This document shows, piece after piece, positions 16,587-26,255 of a stretch of 64,000 nt of DNA. The stretch's first letter is position 1, and every line of letters starts with the position of its first letter. The notes below the pieces were generated by a model. It ran no database searches, was not told where the DNA came from, and saw nothing but the letters and a program-made list of their open reading frames with translations. Made by a program: the position numbers and the translations under genes. Source of the DNA: Ruminococcus sp. NK3A76 (GTDB taxonomy: Bacteria; Bacillota; Clostridia; Oscillospirales; Ruminococcaceae); contig NZ_JMMA01000002.1 in NCBI RefSeq assembly GCF_000686125.1, forward strand, positions 2,790,001 to 2,854,000, read 5' to 3'.

Positions 16587-18146
16587 ATGGAAGCAAAAAA
16601 GCATTTGTTCGGTTCGACCGAAAAATCTGATTTTATACTGAATATGACCAAGGAATCTACCCAGAAGATGATGGGTATGTTTAGTATCATATCTATGTGG
16701 GTGCTCGCACTGTGCGCCCTTCCCTACTACCTCACCAAGGACACCATACGGGAGACTGAGGAGGTAAACGGGTTCGTTGTTACGCATTATATGACCGAAA
16801 ATACCGTAATCATAATGTCAACAGTGCTTATAGCCATAGGCTTCCTTTGCGGGCTGATGTTCCTTATCGCAAAGATGAAGGAGGAAGTCACCCTCAAAAA
16901 CAAGAAGGGTCTTGTGACACTTGTGCTGTTCGTTGCTATGAGCTTTGTGACCCTTATGTCCGCAGTAAGCCTCAGAGCCGGCTTCTTCGGCCACAGCTAC
17001 AGAAACGACGGCTTCCTGCAATTCTTAGCCTGCTGCGGCTTCGTGCTCATGGGTATGCTCGTGACAGGCGAGACATGGAGAAGACGCTTCTGCGACAACC
17101 TCGTAGCTATAGGCGCATCTCAGGCGCTGTTCGGTATACTCCAGGTAGTATTCCCCAAGCTGCCGAATTACTTTAACGAGCTGTTTTTAGGCTTCCCGGC
17201 AGGACTTACCAATGAGAATGTAAACGACAGAGGCTATCTTATGGACGCATACCCCTGCGCTACAGGCCTTCTCTGCTCACCGCAGGCGCTCGCAGCGGTG
17301 CTCACAGTGATATTCGCCTTCGCAGCCGCAGGCGTTATGTACGCTAAGGGCGGCAAGAGAAAGGTGCTCTACCTCGCAGCGTGCGGCCTTATGGCAGCAG
17401 CAAGCATTCTTACGCATATACTGCCCGGCCTTATCGGTATCCCCTGCGTGCTCGGCGTGCTCCTCGTTATCGAGATAATAAGACTTGCACGCAAGAACGT
17501 ACTCTGGAGCAAAAAGGCTCTTGAAAACTCTATAGTATGGTGCGTTATCGCTATAGCCATATCGGGCGCTGTATTTTTAGGCTTCAAGCTGGGCGGCGGC
17601 ATCGAGCTGCGTGATGAGGACGTAATATTCACCGAGACATTTACGAGACTCTCGACAAGCTACCACGTCAGGTCGAACACCGATATGAATATCTATGCCG
17701 ATTACAGAAACGTCGGCTCCGCAGCTGTTACCTACGAGCTCGACCAGAAGAAATACTTCGGCCTCGGCCAGGATAACCTTGACACAATGTACGGCGTTGT
17801 AACAGGCTTCAGAAACGACAGGACATATAACGACTACCTCGATATGATACTTCAGAGAGGTGTCATAACATTTGCGACATACTGCCTGTTCCTGCTGTAT
17901 GCGCTCTATAACGGCGTGAAAGCTACCGTTGCATTCTACAAAAAGCAGCAGCCCTTCTACGGCGCAGCTGCCCTCGCCGGTATGATAGGCTACCTCGTGG
18001 TCATGTTCTGGAACACGAGCGGCCCGACGCTGACATATTACCTCTACCTTTGCATAGGCATGGCGGTAATGTACGGCGAGCAGAAAGCCCTCTCCCCCAA
18101 GGAGAAAAAGCAGGCCGCAAGACAAAAGGCCGCAAAGAGCAAGTAA
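16587..18146 (+). CDS. Wzy/O-antigen-ligase-like polytopic membrane protein
   Basis: 519 residues with ten or more membrane segments. Late in the protein, KYFGLGQDNLDTMYG, a large extracellular loop and NDYLDMILQRGVITFATY resemble the G-x-G...N and HNxYLxxxxExG blocks of the Wzy_C polymerase/ligase family. It may polymerise or ligate a surface polysaccharide, but no glycosyltransferase gene is adjacent. AAGGAGAACCAGT precedes the ATG. The Lys-rich tail is cytoplasmic. Family call moderate. Confidence 0.55.
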   Translation: MEAKKHLFGSTEKSDFILNMTKESTQKMMGMFSIISMWVLALCALPYYLTKDTIRETEEVNGFVVTHYMTENTVIIMSTVLIAIGFLCGLMFLIAKMKEEVTLKNKKGLVTLVLFVAMSFVTLMSAVSLRAGFFGHSYRNDGFLQFLACCGFVLMGMLVTGETWRRRFCDNLVAIGASQALFGILQVVFPKLPNYFNELFLGFPAGLTNENVNDRGYLMDAYPCATGLLCSPQALAAVLTVIFAFAAAGVMYAKGGKRKVLYLAACGLMAAASILTHILPGLIGIPCVLGVLLVIEIIRLARKNVLWSKKALENSIVWCVIAIAISGAVFLGFKLGGGIELRDEDVIFTETFTRLSTSYHVRSNTDMNIYADYRNVGSAAVTYELDQKKYFGLGQDNLDTMYGVVTGFRNDRTYNDYLDMILQRGVITFATYCLFLLYALYNGVKATVAFYKKQQPFYGAAALAGMIGYLVVMFWNTSGPTLTYYLYLCIGMAVMYGEQKALSPKEKKQAARQKAAKSK

Positions 18147-18219
18147 ATAAACAAACAACGGCTCCCTTATGCGCAGTGGCGGTAAAGAAGTATTTGCATA
18201 TCAGGCTATATATGCGACA

Positions 18220-18365
18220 CTGCTAAAAGAATAAAGAAGAAAAAATAAATAAGAAATAAAAATAAAGGTATCGCCTTCGGCGATGATATTTTTGATCATC
18301 GACCGCTTACTCGATACCTTTATTATTCATTATTCTTTTTTCTCTATTCTTTCTTCTTTTAGCAG
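18220..18365. repeat. AT-rich long palindromic element, copy 1
   Basis: Left arm starts CTGCTAAAAGAATAAAG; the right arm ends with its near-complement CTTCTTTTAGCAG. Inner arms AAAGGTATCG / CGATACCTTT are perfect. The element is 146 bp with imperfect pairing along its length. Copy 2 lies at 41806-41983. The remaining 18147-18584 gap shows no gene. Confidence 0.8.
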
Positions 18366-18558
18366 GCGCTGAACAAAGCTCTGCCCATTAAACTTCTTTA
18401 TTGCGCCTGCGATTAATGGGAGCCGTTAATTGTTTCAAAAGTCTGTATTATTGTGATATATACGAAACAGTTTGCCTTAAAGGGAACTCTCTCACCTTGC
18501 TGCGCTGCCCGCCCCTTAGGATATGCGTCTAAATCATTTCGGCTTTATCGACTGCCCC

Positions 18559-18586
18559 AACAGCTCCCTTTATAGGAGCTGTTTTT
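18559..18586 (+). terminator. Terminator at the 3' side of the PfkB gene
   Basis: AACAGCTCC / GGAGCTGTT hairpin followed by TTT on the plus strand. Its right edge touches the stop codon of the minus-strand kinase gene. Confidence 0.7.
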
Positions 18587-19490
18587 ATGCGTACTTTTCA
18601 ATGACCTCTCTGACCTCATCAAGTGTCGGAGGGTTTAATGGCAGAGGAAAGCGTGATATAGCCACCGCCGAGCAGGCGCTCGCAAAGCGCACAAGCTCAT
18701 CATCTGCCATGCCGTGCAGCACGCCGTATACGCACCCTGCCTTGAATGTGTCGCCTGCGCCGAGAGTGCTCTTTACCTCTGCCGGCAAGGCAGCCATGCG
18801 GTGTATCTCGCCGCCCCTGCGGCCGTAGAGCATCTCACCGCCGCCCTGGGTGATCACAGTCAGTCCGTCCGACCAGGCCTGCATAAGAGCCATTACCTCC
18901 TCGACAGTCTTGCCGGGGTAGCGCATATCTATGCACTCGTGAGAAATCACATCTACCGCCGCATTGCGGTGCAGGTATGAATCATGCACACAGTCGATAG
19001 TCACATAAGGTTTCCCGAGCCTTACGCATATCTCGGCCGCCGAGAGCGATTCGTTATAAAAATACGGGTCTATCGCCGCAGCCTTGCAATGAGCTATGTG
19101 CTCCTCCTTAGGTATGCCCCACCAGCGCTCCCCTGTTGAGAAAAGCGTCTGAAATCTGCCCATAGGCGAGCGCACAAGCCCTGCTATCACCACCGTGTCG
19201 GTCACACCCGGGTCATCTGTGTATGTCAGCAGCGAGAGGTCAACGCTCTTGTCCTTGTAGAAGTCCTTTATCACGGGGGCTACCTCTGTGCCTATATGCG
19301 TGCCGTCCATTATCACGCTCACCCCGAGCGAGCTGAGCACCGTTGCCGCAGTACCTGTTTCACCGCCCGGCAGGAAATACTGCTCGCTTATCTCGGAATA
19401 CTCATCAGGCTTTAAAAACCCGTCACGCAGCAGTATAGAACGTGTAGCAAGTATCTGCCCGAAAAGATACACCTCAGCGCCTTTGTTCAT
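18585..19490 (-). CDS. PfkB family carbohydrate kinase
   Basis: About 301 residues of ribokinase fold. The family signature STLGAGDTFKAG near the C-terminus holds the catalytic Asp and anion hole; an N-terminal LPGGETGTAATVLSSLG block resembles the substrate-side motif. It phosphorylates a sugar or nucleoside; the substrate cannot be read from sequence. AAGGGG lies 8 nt before the ATG at 19490, preferred over the ATG at 19499. Single-gene unit with a terminator on each side. Confidence 0.85.
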   Translation of the reverse strand: MNKGAEVYLFGQILATRSILLRDGFLKPDEYSEISEQYFLPGGETGTAATVLSSLGVSVIMDGTHIGTEVAPVIKDFYKDKSVDLSLLTYTDDPGVTDTVVIAGLVRSPMGRFQTLFSTGERWWGIPKEEHIAHCKAAAIDPYFYNESLSAAEICVRLGKPYVTIDCVHDSYLHRNAAVDVISHECIDMRYPGKTVEEVMALMQAWSDGLTVITQGGGEMLYGRRGGEIHRMAALPAEVKSTLGAGDTFKAGCVYGVLHGMADDELVRFASACSAVAISRFPLPLNPPTLDEVREVIEKYA

Positions 19491-19588
19491 ATCATACACC
19501 CCTTTATATATTCATCATCAAGGCAAAGCCTATGCCATATGCTCCCATTATATCAGCACTTGCAGCTTTTGTCAACACCATAAAAAAG

Positions 19589-19630
19589 AAAAGACCTCAC
19601 GGCCGTGGATCTTCACGTCGTGAGGTCTTT
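19589..19630. terminator. Bidirectional terminator upstream of pfkB / after the large surface gene
   Basis: AAAAGACCTCAC / GTGAGGTCTTT stem with an inner stem-loop. Serves the minus-strand surface protein gene that ends at 19651. Confidence 0.75.
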
Positions 19631-19650
19631 AGTTTCAAGCGTTTATGCCG

Positions 19651-22600
19651 TTACTTAACAACTACCTTCTTGGAAGCCGAGTAACCGCTGTAGTACTTAG
19701 TACCGCTTACTGTCTTGTAAGAGCGTACCTTGACATAATATGTGCCCTTCTTGAGCTTGCTTATTGTCTTGGAAACCTTCTTTGCACCCTTGACATTAAC
19801 TGTCTTTGTGCTCTTTGTGTACTTGCTGTTTGTAGAGTAGAGTATCTCATAACCAGTTACGCCTGCAACCTTGGTGTATGTTACCTTAAGCTTCTTAGCC
19901 TTGAGGCTTGTTGCGCTCTTGAGAGTTGTCTTCTTGGGGTTGATCTTGAATGCCTTGCTGATCGTGCCCGCATAGTTGCCCTTACCGGTTATAGTTACTG
20001 TAGCCTTGCCTATAGCCTTGTTATTCTTGTAAGAAAGAACATAATCAGTGCCCTTGACAAGAGTCTTTGTGCCGAGCTTTACTACAGGAGCCTGGCCTAT
20101 AGCCTTGCCTGTGTAGTACTTGTTGGCAATACCTGTTACTGTTGCCTTGCTTATAGATGCACCCTTGATAGTGAATTTCTTGGTGATCTTGCCGCTGTAC
20201 TTAGCCTTACCTGTAACTGTTACAGTTGCAGTACCGGCCTTGGTGTTGTTAGTGTAGGAAACAGTATAGTCTGTGTTGTTCTTAAGTGTTGTCGAGCCGT
20301 TCTTTACAGTTACTGTAGGTCTGATAGCAGAGCCTGTAAATGTAGCGGTCGAGCTTGAAAGTGTGCAGGTAAACTTGCTGAGATCAGTCTTGGGGAGCTT
20401 AGCTACTGTATCAGTCTTGTAGCTTGCGCCGCACTTTGTACACTTGTGGAGTGTGTAGCCCTCTGCATCATATGTAGCTGCTACCTTAGTCTCCTTGTAG
20501 TCGTGGCTGAGCTTTGTCTTAGCGTCAACAACTGTGCCGCAGAGCTCGCACTTGCCGTTCTTGATGCCGCTGCACGGATGCTCGCAGTAGATCTCGAAGG
20601 TCACGCTTGTGCTGCCTGTGTAGTTGCCCTTACCCTGGATGGCTATGAGAGCTTCCTTTGTGACCTTGTTGTTGTTTGAATATCTGAGAGTGTAATCAGT
20701 ATCCTTCTTAAGAGTGATACCGTTGAATGTGATCTTGGGCTCGGGATTGATAGCTGCATTCTTAGCCTGCTGACGGGGTATAGCTGCGATCACGATGTCG
20801 CTGTCAGCAAGAGACTTGGCAAGAACAGAGAAAGGCTTTACTACTGTGCCTGTGTAATTGCCAAGACCTGTGATAGTCACCTTGGCGCTGCCGATCTTGG
20901 TGTTATCAGAATACTCAACTGTGTAATCTTTGCCCTTTACGAGCTTCTTGCCGCCGATAGATACTACCGGTACAGGTGTATATGTCTTGGAAGTAGGAGA
21001 ATATACACAGTTTTCAACAGTCACCTCAAAGAGAGTAACAGGAGCCTTGACGATCACCTGAGCCTTTGTGCTCTTGTCGCCGCTTGCAGCAGTGATTATA
21101 GCCTCGCCGACGTCAACAGCAGTTACGTTGCCCGACTCGTCAACTGTTGCAACCTTCGGGTTGCTCGATGTCCACTTGACCTTGGAGCCTGCGATAGTCA
21201 CAGCCTTGGGGTTTGCAGGATTGTTTGCACCCATAACTGTAACAGCAAGTCTTGTTGTACCTGTTGTAGTGCCGTCATTATTCTTTCTGAGGGTTATCTC
21301 AGCTGTGGGAAGCGACTGGCCGTCTGTGGAAGCCTTTGTGCCGCTGCTGAAGTAGATATCGCTGGGTATGAAGCCTGTGATATTGATCTTCTGTGTTACG
21401 CCCGAGAGAGTTGTGCAGGTGATAAGTGCTGTGCCGTAGCCTACGCACTTGACGCTGCCGTTATCGCTTACTGTAGCGACCTTCTCGTTTGAAGATGTCC
21501 AGCTCTTTACTCTGTCATCGTGGTTGTAGGGGAAGTCCTTATTGGTAGTTGTAAGGTCAGCCTCGATGCTTGCTGTCTCGCCTATCCTGAGTGAAGAATA
21601 GCCCGTGACGTTCTTAAGTGTCACTCTCTCGCAGGCACGGATAACGCTTACTGTGAACTGCTTCTTGATAGAAGGATTAGCTGTAGAAGAAGCTGTAATA
21701 GTTGCAGTACCCTCAGAGAGGCTGTTTACTGTAAGAATGTTGTTGCTCTTCTCGCTGTATGTGATGTAGTTGCCGGAGTTGTTGGTAACTGTCCACTTGA
21801 TCTTGTCATCAGGTGTTGTACCGTCCTTAGCAGTGAGAACAGCCTTGATATCAACAGATCTGTTGTTGAAGAGGTTTACGTTCTCGCCGTTTGAGATAGG
21901 ATTGTTTGTAGAATCCTTATCAACGCTGTAGAGGTCTATGCTGTCGGAGTTGATCTTGTCGTTTACAGTTACTGTACACTTAGCCTCAACGCCCGAATAC
22001 TTAGCTCTTGCTGTGATAGTAACAGTACCCTTCTTTGTGCCGCCTGTAACGATAGCCTTCTGAGTAAGGCTGCCGAACTGGCCGGGCTCTGCCTCAACTG
22101 TAGCTATCTCAGGATCAGAGGAAGTCCATACTACCTCGTCCTCTGCGTTGTCAGGTGCAAGAGTAGCTGTAAGGGATACCGGTATACCAAGTCTTGTAGA
22201 TGCCGGTGAAGGGCTGATCTTGATGCCTGTAGCCTTGGAGTATACTCTGATGATAACAGATGTATATACGCTGGGGTTCTCGCCCTGTGCTGTGATAGTA
22301 GCTTCGCCCTTGCCTACTGCTGTGATAAGACCCTTTTCATCGACTGTAACTACCTTCTCGTTTGAAGATGTCCACTCAACAACATCTGTAGCGCCGGTGT
22401 ATTCTGCACCTGTGTAGCTGGGGGTCATTTCAAGGCTGAGCTGTGCTGTCTCGCCGAGCTGCATTCCTGCGGGCGGGTTCTTGAACTTCATGTTCTTAGC
22501 AGGGTTTTCCTTGATGATAGTTACCTGAATGAACTTAGGACCCACATGGTTATCAAGACCCTCTTTATTAGGTCCGTCTATGGTAACGCCAACGGGCTTG

Positions 22601-23676
22601 CCTGTTTTCTTATCTAATGCCTTGAAACTGAATTTAGTCTTAGGAACATCGATCGAAGTTCTCTTGAACCTCTCTGTATAAGAGTTGTTGTTGTAGGTCT
22701 TGCTTGCGATACCCTCTTCTGTATCAGTTTCCTTGCACTGATAAGGAAGTGTAGGCATTGCATCTACCATAATGGTGACTGTGCCGTTCTTCTTAGGTGT
22801 GAAAAGGCCGTCACTGTTTATCTCTGCAAGAGTTGTCTCCTTGCCGGAGTTCTCAATGCCGGGGTAATATGCGCCGTCAAATACCTTCCACTGCGGCTTG
22901 TCAGTTCCGCCAATGGTAGCAGTGAACTGCTGCTTGTGATTAGCTATAGTAGAGATATAGGACACATAGTCAGACGGAGCGTACTTAGTTGCATAGTAGT
23001 TCTCAGCATATTTTCTCTTGAGCATTTCTACAGCAGATATCGTCTTTCCATCTGCGTCCTTTGTTTCCTCATATGGTGTGCCTGGGCCTATCTCTATAAG
23101 CTGATTTCCCTCATCAAGAGCAGGAACATACTTTTTAAATGTCAGATCAGCCTTGCTCTTTCCGTATGCCATGCTGACACCGAAATCACCTGACGGCTGG
23201 TATACAACTATGAAGACCTTTCTGTATACAGTACCGCTCTTTGTCGAGAACGAAAGAGTAGTAGTGCCGGCTGCACACGACTTACCGTCCGGCATGGCAT
23301 CGATAGTTACCTTCTTCTCGTTCAACTTATTGCCGACAGAGCTTATTGTGACCTTAGGCTTATTCTTATTGCCGATGTCCTCACTGCAGAAGAGCTCATC
23401 ATCTGCGCTGTCAGACTTGACTGTGATAAATGTCGATGTCGCACCGCCAGCCAGCGTACTGTTATCAAGGTAGATATAAGCATCCTTGCCGTTCGATATG
23501 TCTTTGCCGAGCTCATCATATACGTTGATAGCCTTAGCATCAGCATATACCGACTGTGCAGCGCCCGAGCTTATCACTTCGTTCTGCTCGAAAGCAAGTG
23601 CTGAATCAGCGAGCATTGCAGAACACATCGTTACAGCTGCAAGCAATGCAACAAAACGTTTTGCGTTATAACGCAT
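19651..23676 (-). CDS. Large secreted multidomain surface protein (BIG2-like and MBG-like repeats)
   Basis: 1341 residues. Signal peptide MRYNAKRFVALLAAVTMCSA. Middle part: at least four BIG2-like Ig domains marked by WTSSNEKVATVDxxG and GxATITA. Then tandem MBG-type repeats marked by YTGKAI..APVVKLGTKTL and YTGTVVKPFSV, one Cys-rich module with two CxxCG pairs, and a fibronectin-like C-terminal domain ending in YYSGYSASKKVVVK that recurs in the protein at 26703. No LPxTG or SLH is visible, so attachment is unclear. Start at 23676 because AAAGGAGGAAGG precedes it. Confidence 0.85.
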   Translation of the reverse strand: MRYNAKRFVALLAAVTMCSAMLADSALAFEQNEVISSGAAQSVYADAKAINVYDELGKDISNGKDAYIYLDNSTLAGGATSTFITVKSDSADDELFCSEDIGNKNKPKVTISSVGNKLNEKKVTIDAMPDGKSCAAGTTTLSFSTKSGTVYRKVFIVVYQPSGDFGVSMAYGKSKADLTFKKYVPALDEGNQLIEIGPGTPYEETKDADGKTISAVEMLKRKYAENYYATKYAPSDYVSYISTIANHKQQFTATIGGTDKPQWKVFDGAYYPGIENSGKETTLAEINSDGLFTPKKNGTVTIMVDAMPTLPYQCKETDTEEGIASKTYNNNSYTERFKRTSIDVPKTKFSFKALDKKTGKPVGVTIDGPNKEGLDNHVGPKFIQVTIIKENPAKNMKFKNPPAGMQLGETAQLSLEMTPSYTGAEYTGATDVVEWTSSNEKVVTVDEKGLITAVGKGEATITAQGENPSVYTSVIIRVYSKATGIKISPSPASTRLGIPVSLTATLAPDNAEDEVVWTSSDPEIATVEAEPGQFGSLTQKAIVTGGTKKGTVTITARAKYSGVEAKCTVTVNDKINSDSIDLYSVDKDSTNNPISNGENVNLFNNRSVDIKAVLTAKDGTTPDDKIKWTVTNNSGNYITYSEKSNNILTVNSLSEGTATITASSTANPSIKKQFTVSVIRACERVTLKNVTGYSSLRIGETASIEADLTTTNKDFPYNHDDRVKSWTSSNEKVATVSDNGSVKCVGYGTALITCTTLSGVTQKINITGFIPSDIYFSSGTKASTDGQSLPTAEITLRKNNDGTTTGTTRLAVTVMGANNPANPKAVTIAGSKVKWTSSNPKVATVDESGNVTAVDVGEAIITAASGDKSTKAQVIVKAPVTLFEVTVENCVYSPTSKTYTPVPVVSIGGKKLVKGKDYTVEYSDNTKIGSAKVTITGLGNYTGTVVKPFSVLAKSLADSDIVIAAIPRQQAKNAAINPEPKITFNGITLKKDTDYTLRYSNNNKVTKEALIAIQGKGNYTGSTSVTFEIYCEHPCSGIKNGKCELCGTVVDAKTKLSHDYKETKVAATYDAEGYTLHKCTKCGASYKTDTVAKLPKTDLSKFTCTLSSSTATFTGSAIRPTVTVKNGSTTLKNNTDYTVSYTNNTKAGTATVTVTGKAKYSGKITKKFTIKGASISKATVTGIANKYYTGKAIGQAPVVKLGTKTLVKGTDYVLSYKNNKAIGKATVTITGKGNYAGTISKAFKINPKKTTLKSATSLKAKKLKVTYTKVAGVTGYEILYSTNSKYTKSTKTVNVKGAKKVSKTISKLKKGTYYVKVRSYKTVSGTKYYSGYSASKKVVVK

Positions 23677-23700
23677 TTTCCTTCCTCCTTTAAAATTTCT

Positions 23701-23873
23701 AAGGCAATACCACACGAAGATTGTGCGCAGATTGCGCAGTCAGATTTTTCGTCAGATCACCTTAATTCGCCGCAGGAATACTACCGTATTTCAAGGCGAA
23801 TTGGGGTGATATGGCGGAAAATCTGCAAGCAAGATGTGTACAAAGCCGACAGGCGGTCTTTGTGCGGAATTGT
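23701..23873. mobile_element. AAGGCAA palindromic element, copy A (long form, decayed right end)
   Basis: Left end AAGGCAATACCACACGAAG; right end decayed to GTGCGGAATTGTC. It contains the long-form core with CGTCAGAT and its partner ATATGGCGGAAA. It lies between the promoter and the start codon of the large surface protein, so it should be transcribed as its 5' leader. Confidence 0.75.
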
Positions 23874-23925
23874 CGTGAATTGGTTGAAAAATATAGCAAC
23901 CGTTATCGTACTATACTTCAGATTA

Positions 23926-23954
23926 AGTATAGCACAAGCCATTAAAAAAGTCAA
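23926..23954 (-). promoter_or_regulatory. Promoter of the large surface protein, with overlapping palindrome
   Basis: On the minus strand: TTGACT, 17-bp spacer, TATACT. An inverted repeat CTATACTT-6-AAGTATAG (23911-23932) overlaps the -10 and start site and could be an operator. The rest of the gap to 24177 is AT-rich with nothing recognised. Confidence 0.65.
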
Positions 23955-24177
23955 TAGAAGTTTTTTATTAAACGGCAACAAACCATTCAAAATGTCCCTG
24001 TCAGGGGTTCGTCTTGATTTACGCAAAGGCAGGCGGTTTTATTGGCACTATAGCACAGCTTCAAAGCGCCTGAAATGTGCAGTATAAACAAATCTTTTCT
24101 GTTCACAAAAAGTTCATCTCAAATGTTGCATTAAAATATGCAATTTTACCCCGTTTTTGCGCTATTAGTAGAGGGGT

Positions 24178-24594
24178 ATGATCACGATCAGAATGGAGGT
24201 GAGCGAAATAAAATACATCATAATGCTGCTGATAGTCATAGGCCTTGCCATAGCCGACCTTGTCACCGGCTGGATAAAGGCCTGCGTGTGCGAAGAGCTG
24301 CGCTCGTCAAAAATGCGCCGTGGCGGCCTTGGCAAGCTGGCCGAGGTGGTGGTCATGGCGGCTGCCGTAGGCTCGGAGATAGGCTTTTCTGTCCTCGGCA
24401 GATACTACGGGCACGAGCTGCTCGCATCAGTGACAGGCGAGCTTACGGCGTTTTCGGTGTTCGGCTATATCTTTGTCATGGAAGCCGTCTCGATAATCGA
24501 GAACTACGCCCGTATAGACCCCAAGGCACGCCGCATAAGAAACATAATAAAAAAACTTGCGATATTCAAGGAGGATAATGATAAAAATGAGTAA
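24178..24594 (+). CDS. Phage-type holin (toxin secretion/lysis holin family)
   Basis: 138 residues with three to four hydrophobic segments, the D-x-x-T-G-W-I-K-A motif after the first helix and a conserved SSKMRRGGLGKL basic loop, as in the phage holin_4 / Cph1 holin family. Holins form membrane pores that let an amidase reach the wall. AGAGGGG lies close to the ATG at 24178; the ATG at 24193 is an alternative. It overlaps the amidase gene by 17 nt, so the pair is translationally linked. No phage structural genes are near. Confidence 0.8.
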   Translation: MITIRMEVSEIKYIIMLLIVIGLAIADLVTGWIKACVCEELRSSKMRRGGLGKLAEVVVMAAAVGSEIGFSVLGRYYGHELLASVTGELTAFSVFGYIFVMEAVSIIENYARIDPKARRIRNIIKKLAIFKEDNDKNE

Positions 24595-25357
24595 TTCACC
24601 GCTTATAAACTACACCCGGCTCTCGCCAAACTGCAACAAGCCGAGAAACCACAGGATAGACACGATAACCATACACCACATGGCAGGCAATATGTCAGTC
24701 GAGCAGTGCGGCGAGCTGTTTGCCGACCCCGGCAGGCAGGTGTCGAGCAACTACGGCATCGGCTCTGACGGCAGGGTAGCACTCTATGTAAACGAAGCCG
24801 ACCGCAGCTGGTGTTCTTCATCGCCCGAAAACGACAACAGGGCTGTCACGATAGAGGTCGCAAACGACGGCGGCGAGCCCGAATGGCACGTCTCCGACAA
24901 AGCGCTTGCTAAACTCATCGAGCTTTGCACCGACATCTGCAAAAGAAACGGCATAAAGAAGCTGATATACACAGGCGACAAGTCAGGCAATATGACTCTC
25001 CACAAATGGTTCGCTGCGACAGGCTGCCCGGGGCCGTATCTCAGCAGCAGGCAGTTCTGCATAGCGTCCGAGGTCAACAAGCGCCTTGCCGCAAAGACCG
25101 CCACCCTTAAGGTGCTTGACAAGACAGGCTACACAAAGGGCAAAAAGACTATCGGCGTGCTCGCTTTCAAGCAGCTGCTAATCAATGCAAAGGCAAAGGG
25201 CATCATCAGACAAAGCGTCAACAACGACGAGGTCTTCGGGCAGGGCACCGAAAAGGCCGTAAACGAGCTGCTCAGCAAATGGGGCTATAAGCAAAACGGC
25301 ATCGCCGGGGCAAACTTCATCGCCCGGCTCGGCAGGCAGCTTTCAGGCACAAAATAA
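24578..25357 (+). CDS. N-acetylmuramoyl-L-alanine amidase (endolysin-like)
   Basis: 259 residues. Amidase_2/PGRP fold: ITIHHMAG (zinc His near residue 33), SNYGIGSDGRVALYV, and a late LHKWFAATGCPG block supplying further zinc ligands. The C-terminal 80 residues look like a peptidoglycan-binding or linker module. No signal peptide, consistent with export through the holin. AAGGAGG lies at 24568-24574 and the start overlaps the holin gene. It cuts the amide between muramic acid and the stem peptide. Confidence 0.85.
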   Translation: MIKMSNSPLINYTRLSPNCNKPRNHRIDTITIHHMAGNMSVEQCGELFADPGRQVSSNYGIGSDGRVALYVNEADRSWCSSSPENDNRAVTIEVANDGGEPEWHVSDKALAKLIELCTDICKRNGIKKLIYTGDKSGNMTLHKWFAATGCPGPYLSSRQFCIASEVNKRLAAKTATLKVLDKTGYTKGKKTIGVLAFKQLLINAKAKGIIRQSVNNDEVFGQGTEKAVNELLSKWGYKQNGIAGANFIARLGRQLSGTK

Positions 25358-25380
25358 CAGGCAGCCCGAAGACTGCCTGT
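25357..25380 (+). terminator. Hairpin after the amidase gene
   Basis: ACAGGCAG / CTGCCTGT stem with an 8-nt loop, starting at the amidase stop codon. Confidence 0.7.
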
Positions 25381-25386
25381 AAAAGA

Positions 25387-26255
25387 TTATTTTCTTACGG
25401 ACCTGAAAACATTGCCCTTGTCGTCATCTGACATACCGCTTATGTAATCAAGGTATTTTTGGGTGACGTAGTCGCCCTTGCCCGAGTCGATCATGGCCGT
25501 GAGCTCGGCCATGGCTTCGTCTCTGCGCCCGAGGTGGAAAAGCCTTACCGCTTCACGCATCTGCGAGCTGTTGGCTGTGCGCTTTTGACGCTCCTCCTCA
25601 GGCAGACAGTCAAGCACCTCGTAGACCGCCTTGACCTCGTTTACGCCTGCTACCTGTATAAGGCCCAAGTAGCGCAGCCCCAGCGAATCAGGGTCAGCGA
25701 GCCTGTCAACTGTATCCTTTGATACGAGCATACCCGTCTTGTACTGCTTGGTGAGCGTTTCAAGACGTGAGCTCAGGTTAACAGTCTCGGATATGACCGT
25801 TCCCGAGAGTCTTTCGCTCTCGCCTACTATGCCTATCATCGCCATGCCCGTGTGAACGCCTATGCCTATCTTTATGCTGCTGACATTTAGCTCCTTTGCA
25901 GTCTCCGGGTCGAGCACTATCGCCTGATAGAGCTCCTGGCCGCATCTTACTGCATCGTCGGGGTCTTCAAACAGCGCCATTACAGCATCGCCTATGTACT
26001 TGTCAACAAAGCCGTTGTTCTTTCTGATTATCGGGCCTGCCTTGCCGTAGACCACATTTACGAATGCGAAATTCTCCTTCGCCGTCATTATCTCGGAATT
26101 GATAGAGAACGAGCGTATGTCGCAGAAAAGCACAGTCAGCTTCGGCTGCTCGCATCGCCGAGCGACAGGTCGCTAAAGCTTTCCTTGCCGAGCAGCTCCC
26201 TGAACTTCTCAGGCACGAACTTGTAGTAGAAGCTCTCGGTCTTGTCCTTCTCCAT
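25387..26255 (-). pseudogene. Class III adenylate/guanylate cyclase, N-truncated and frameshifted
   Basis: The C-terminal 248 residues hold a class III cyclase domain: VLFCDIRSF (metal Asp), VDKYIGDAVMALFE (second metal Asp) and IGIGVHTG. A short upstream piece (MEKDKTESFYYKFVPEKFR) encodes the RFVP-like lead-in in another frame; a 1-2 base change near 26155 separates it from QPKLTVLFC. Beyond 26255 homology stops and a GAF piece begins on the other strand. The gene is probably dead or reduced to a partial product. Confidence 0.7.

Noticed and set aside
19645-20358. Plus-strand Cys/Leu-rich frames opposite the large surface gene
   Set aside because: Produced by repetitive codons of the minus-strand repeat protein; no start signals.
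24178-25357. Full prophage around the holin and amidase
   Set aside because: No integrase, capsid, terminase or tail genes in the flanks; only the lysis pair is present.
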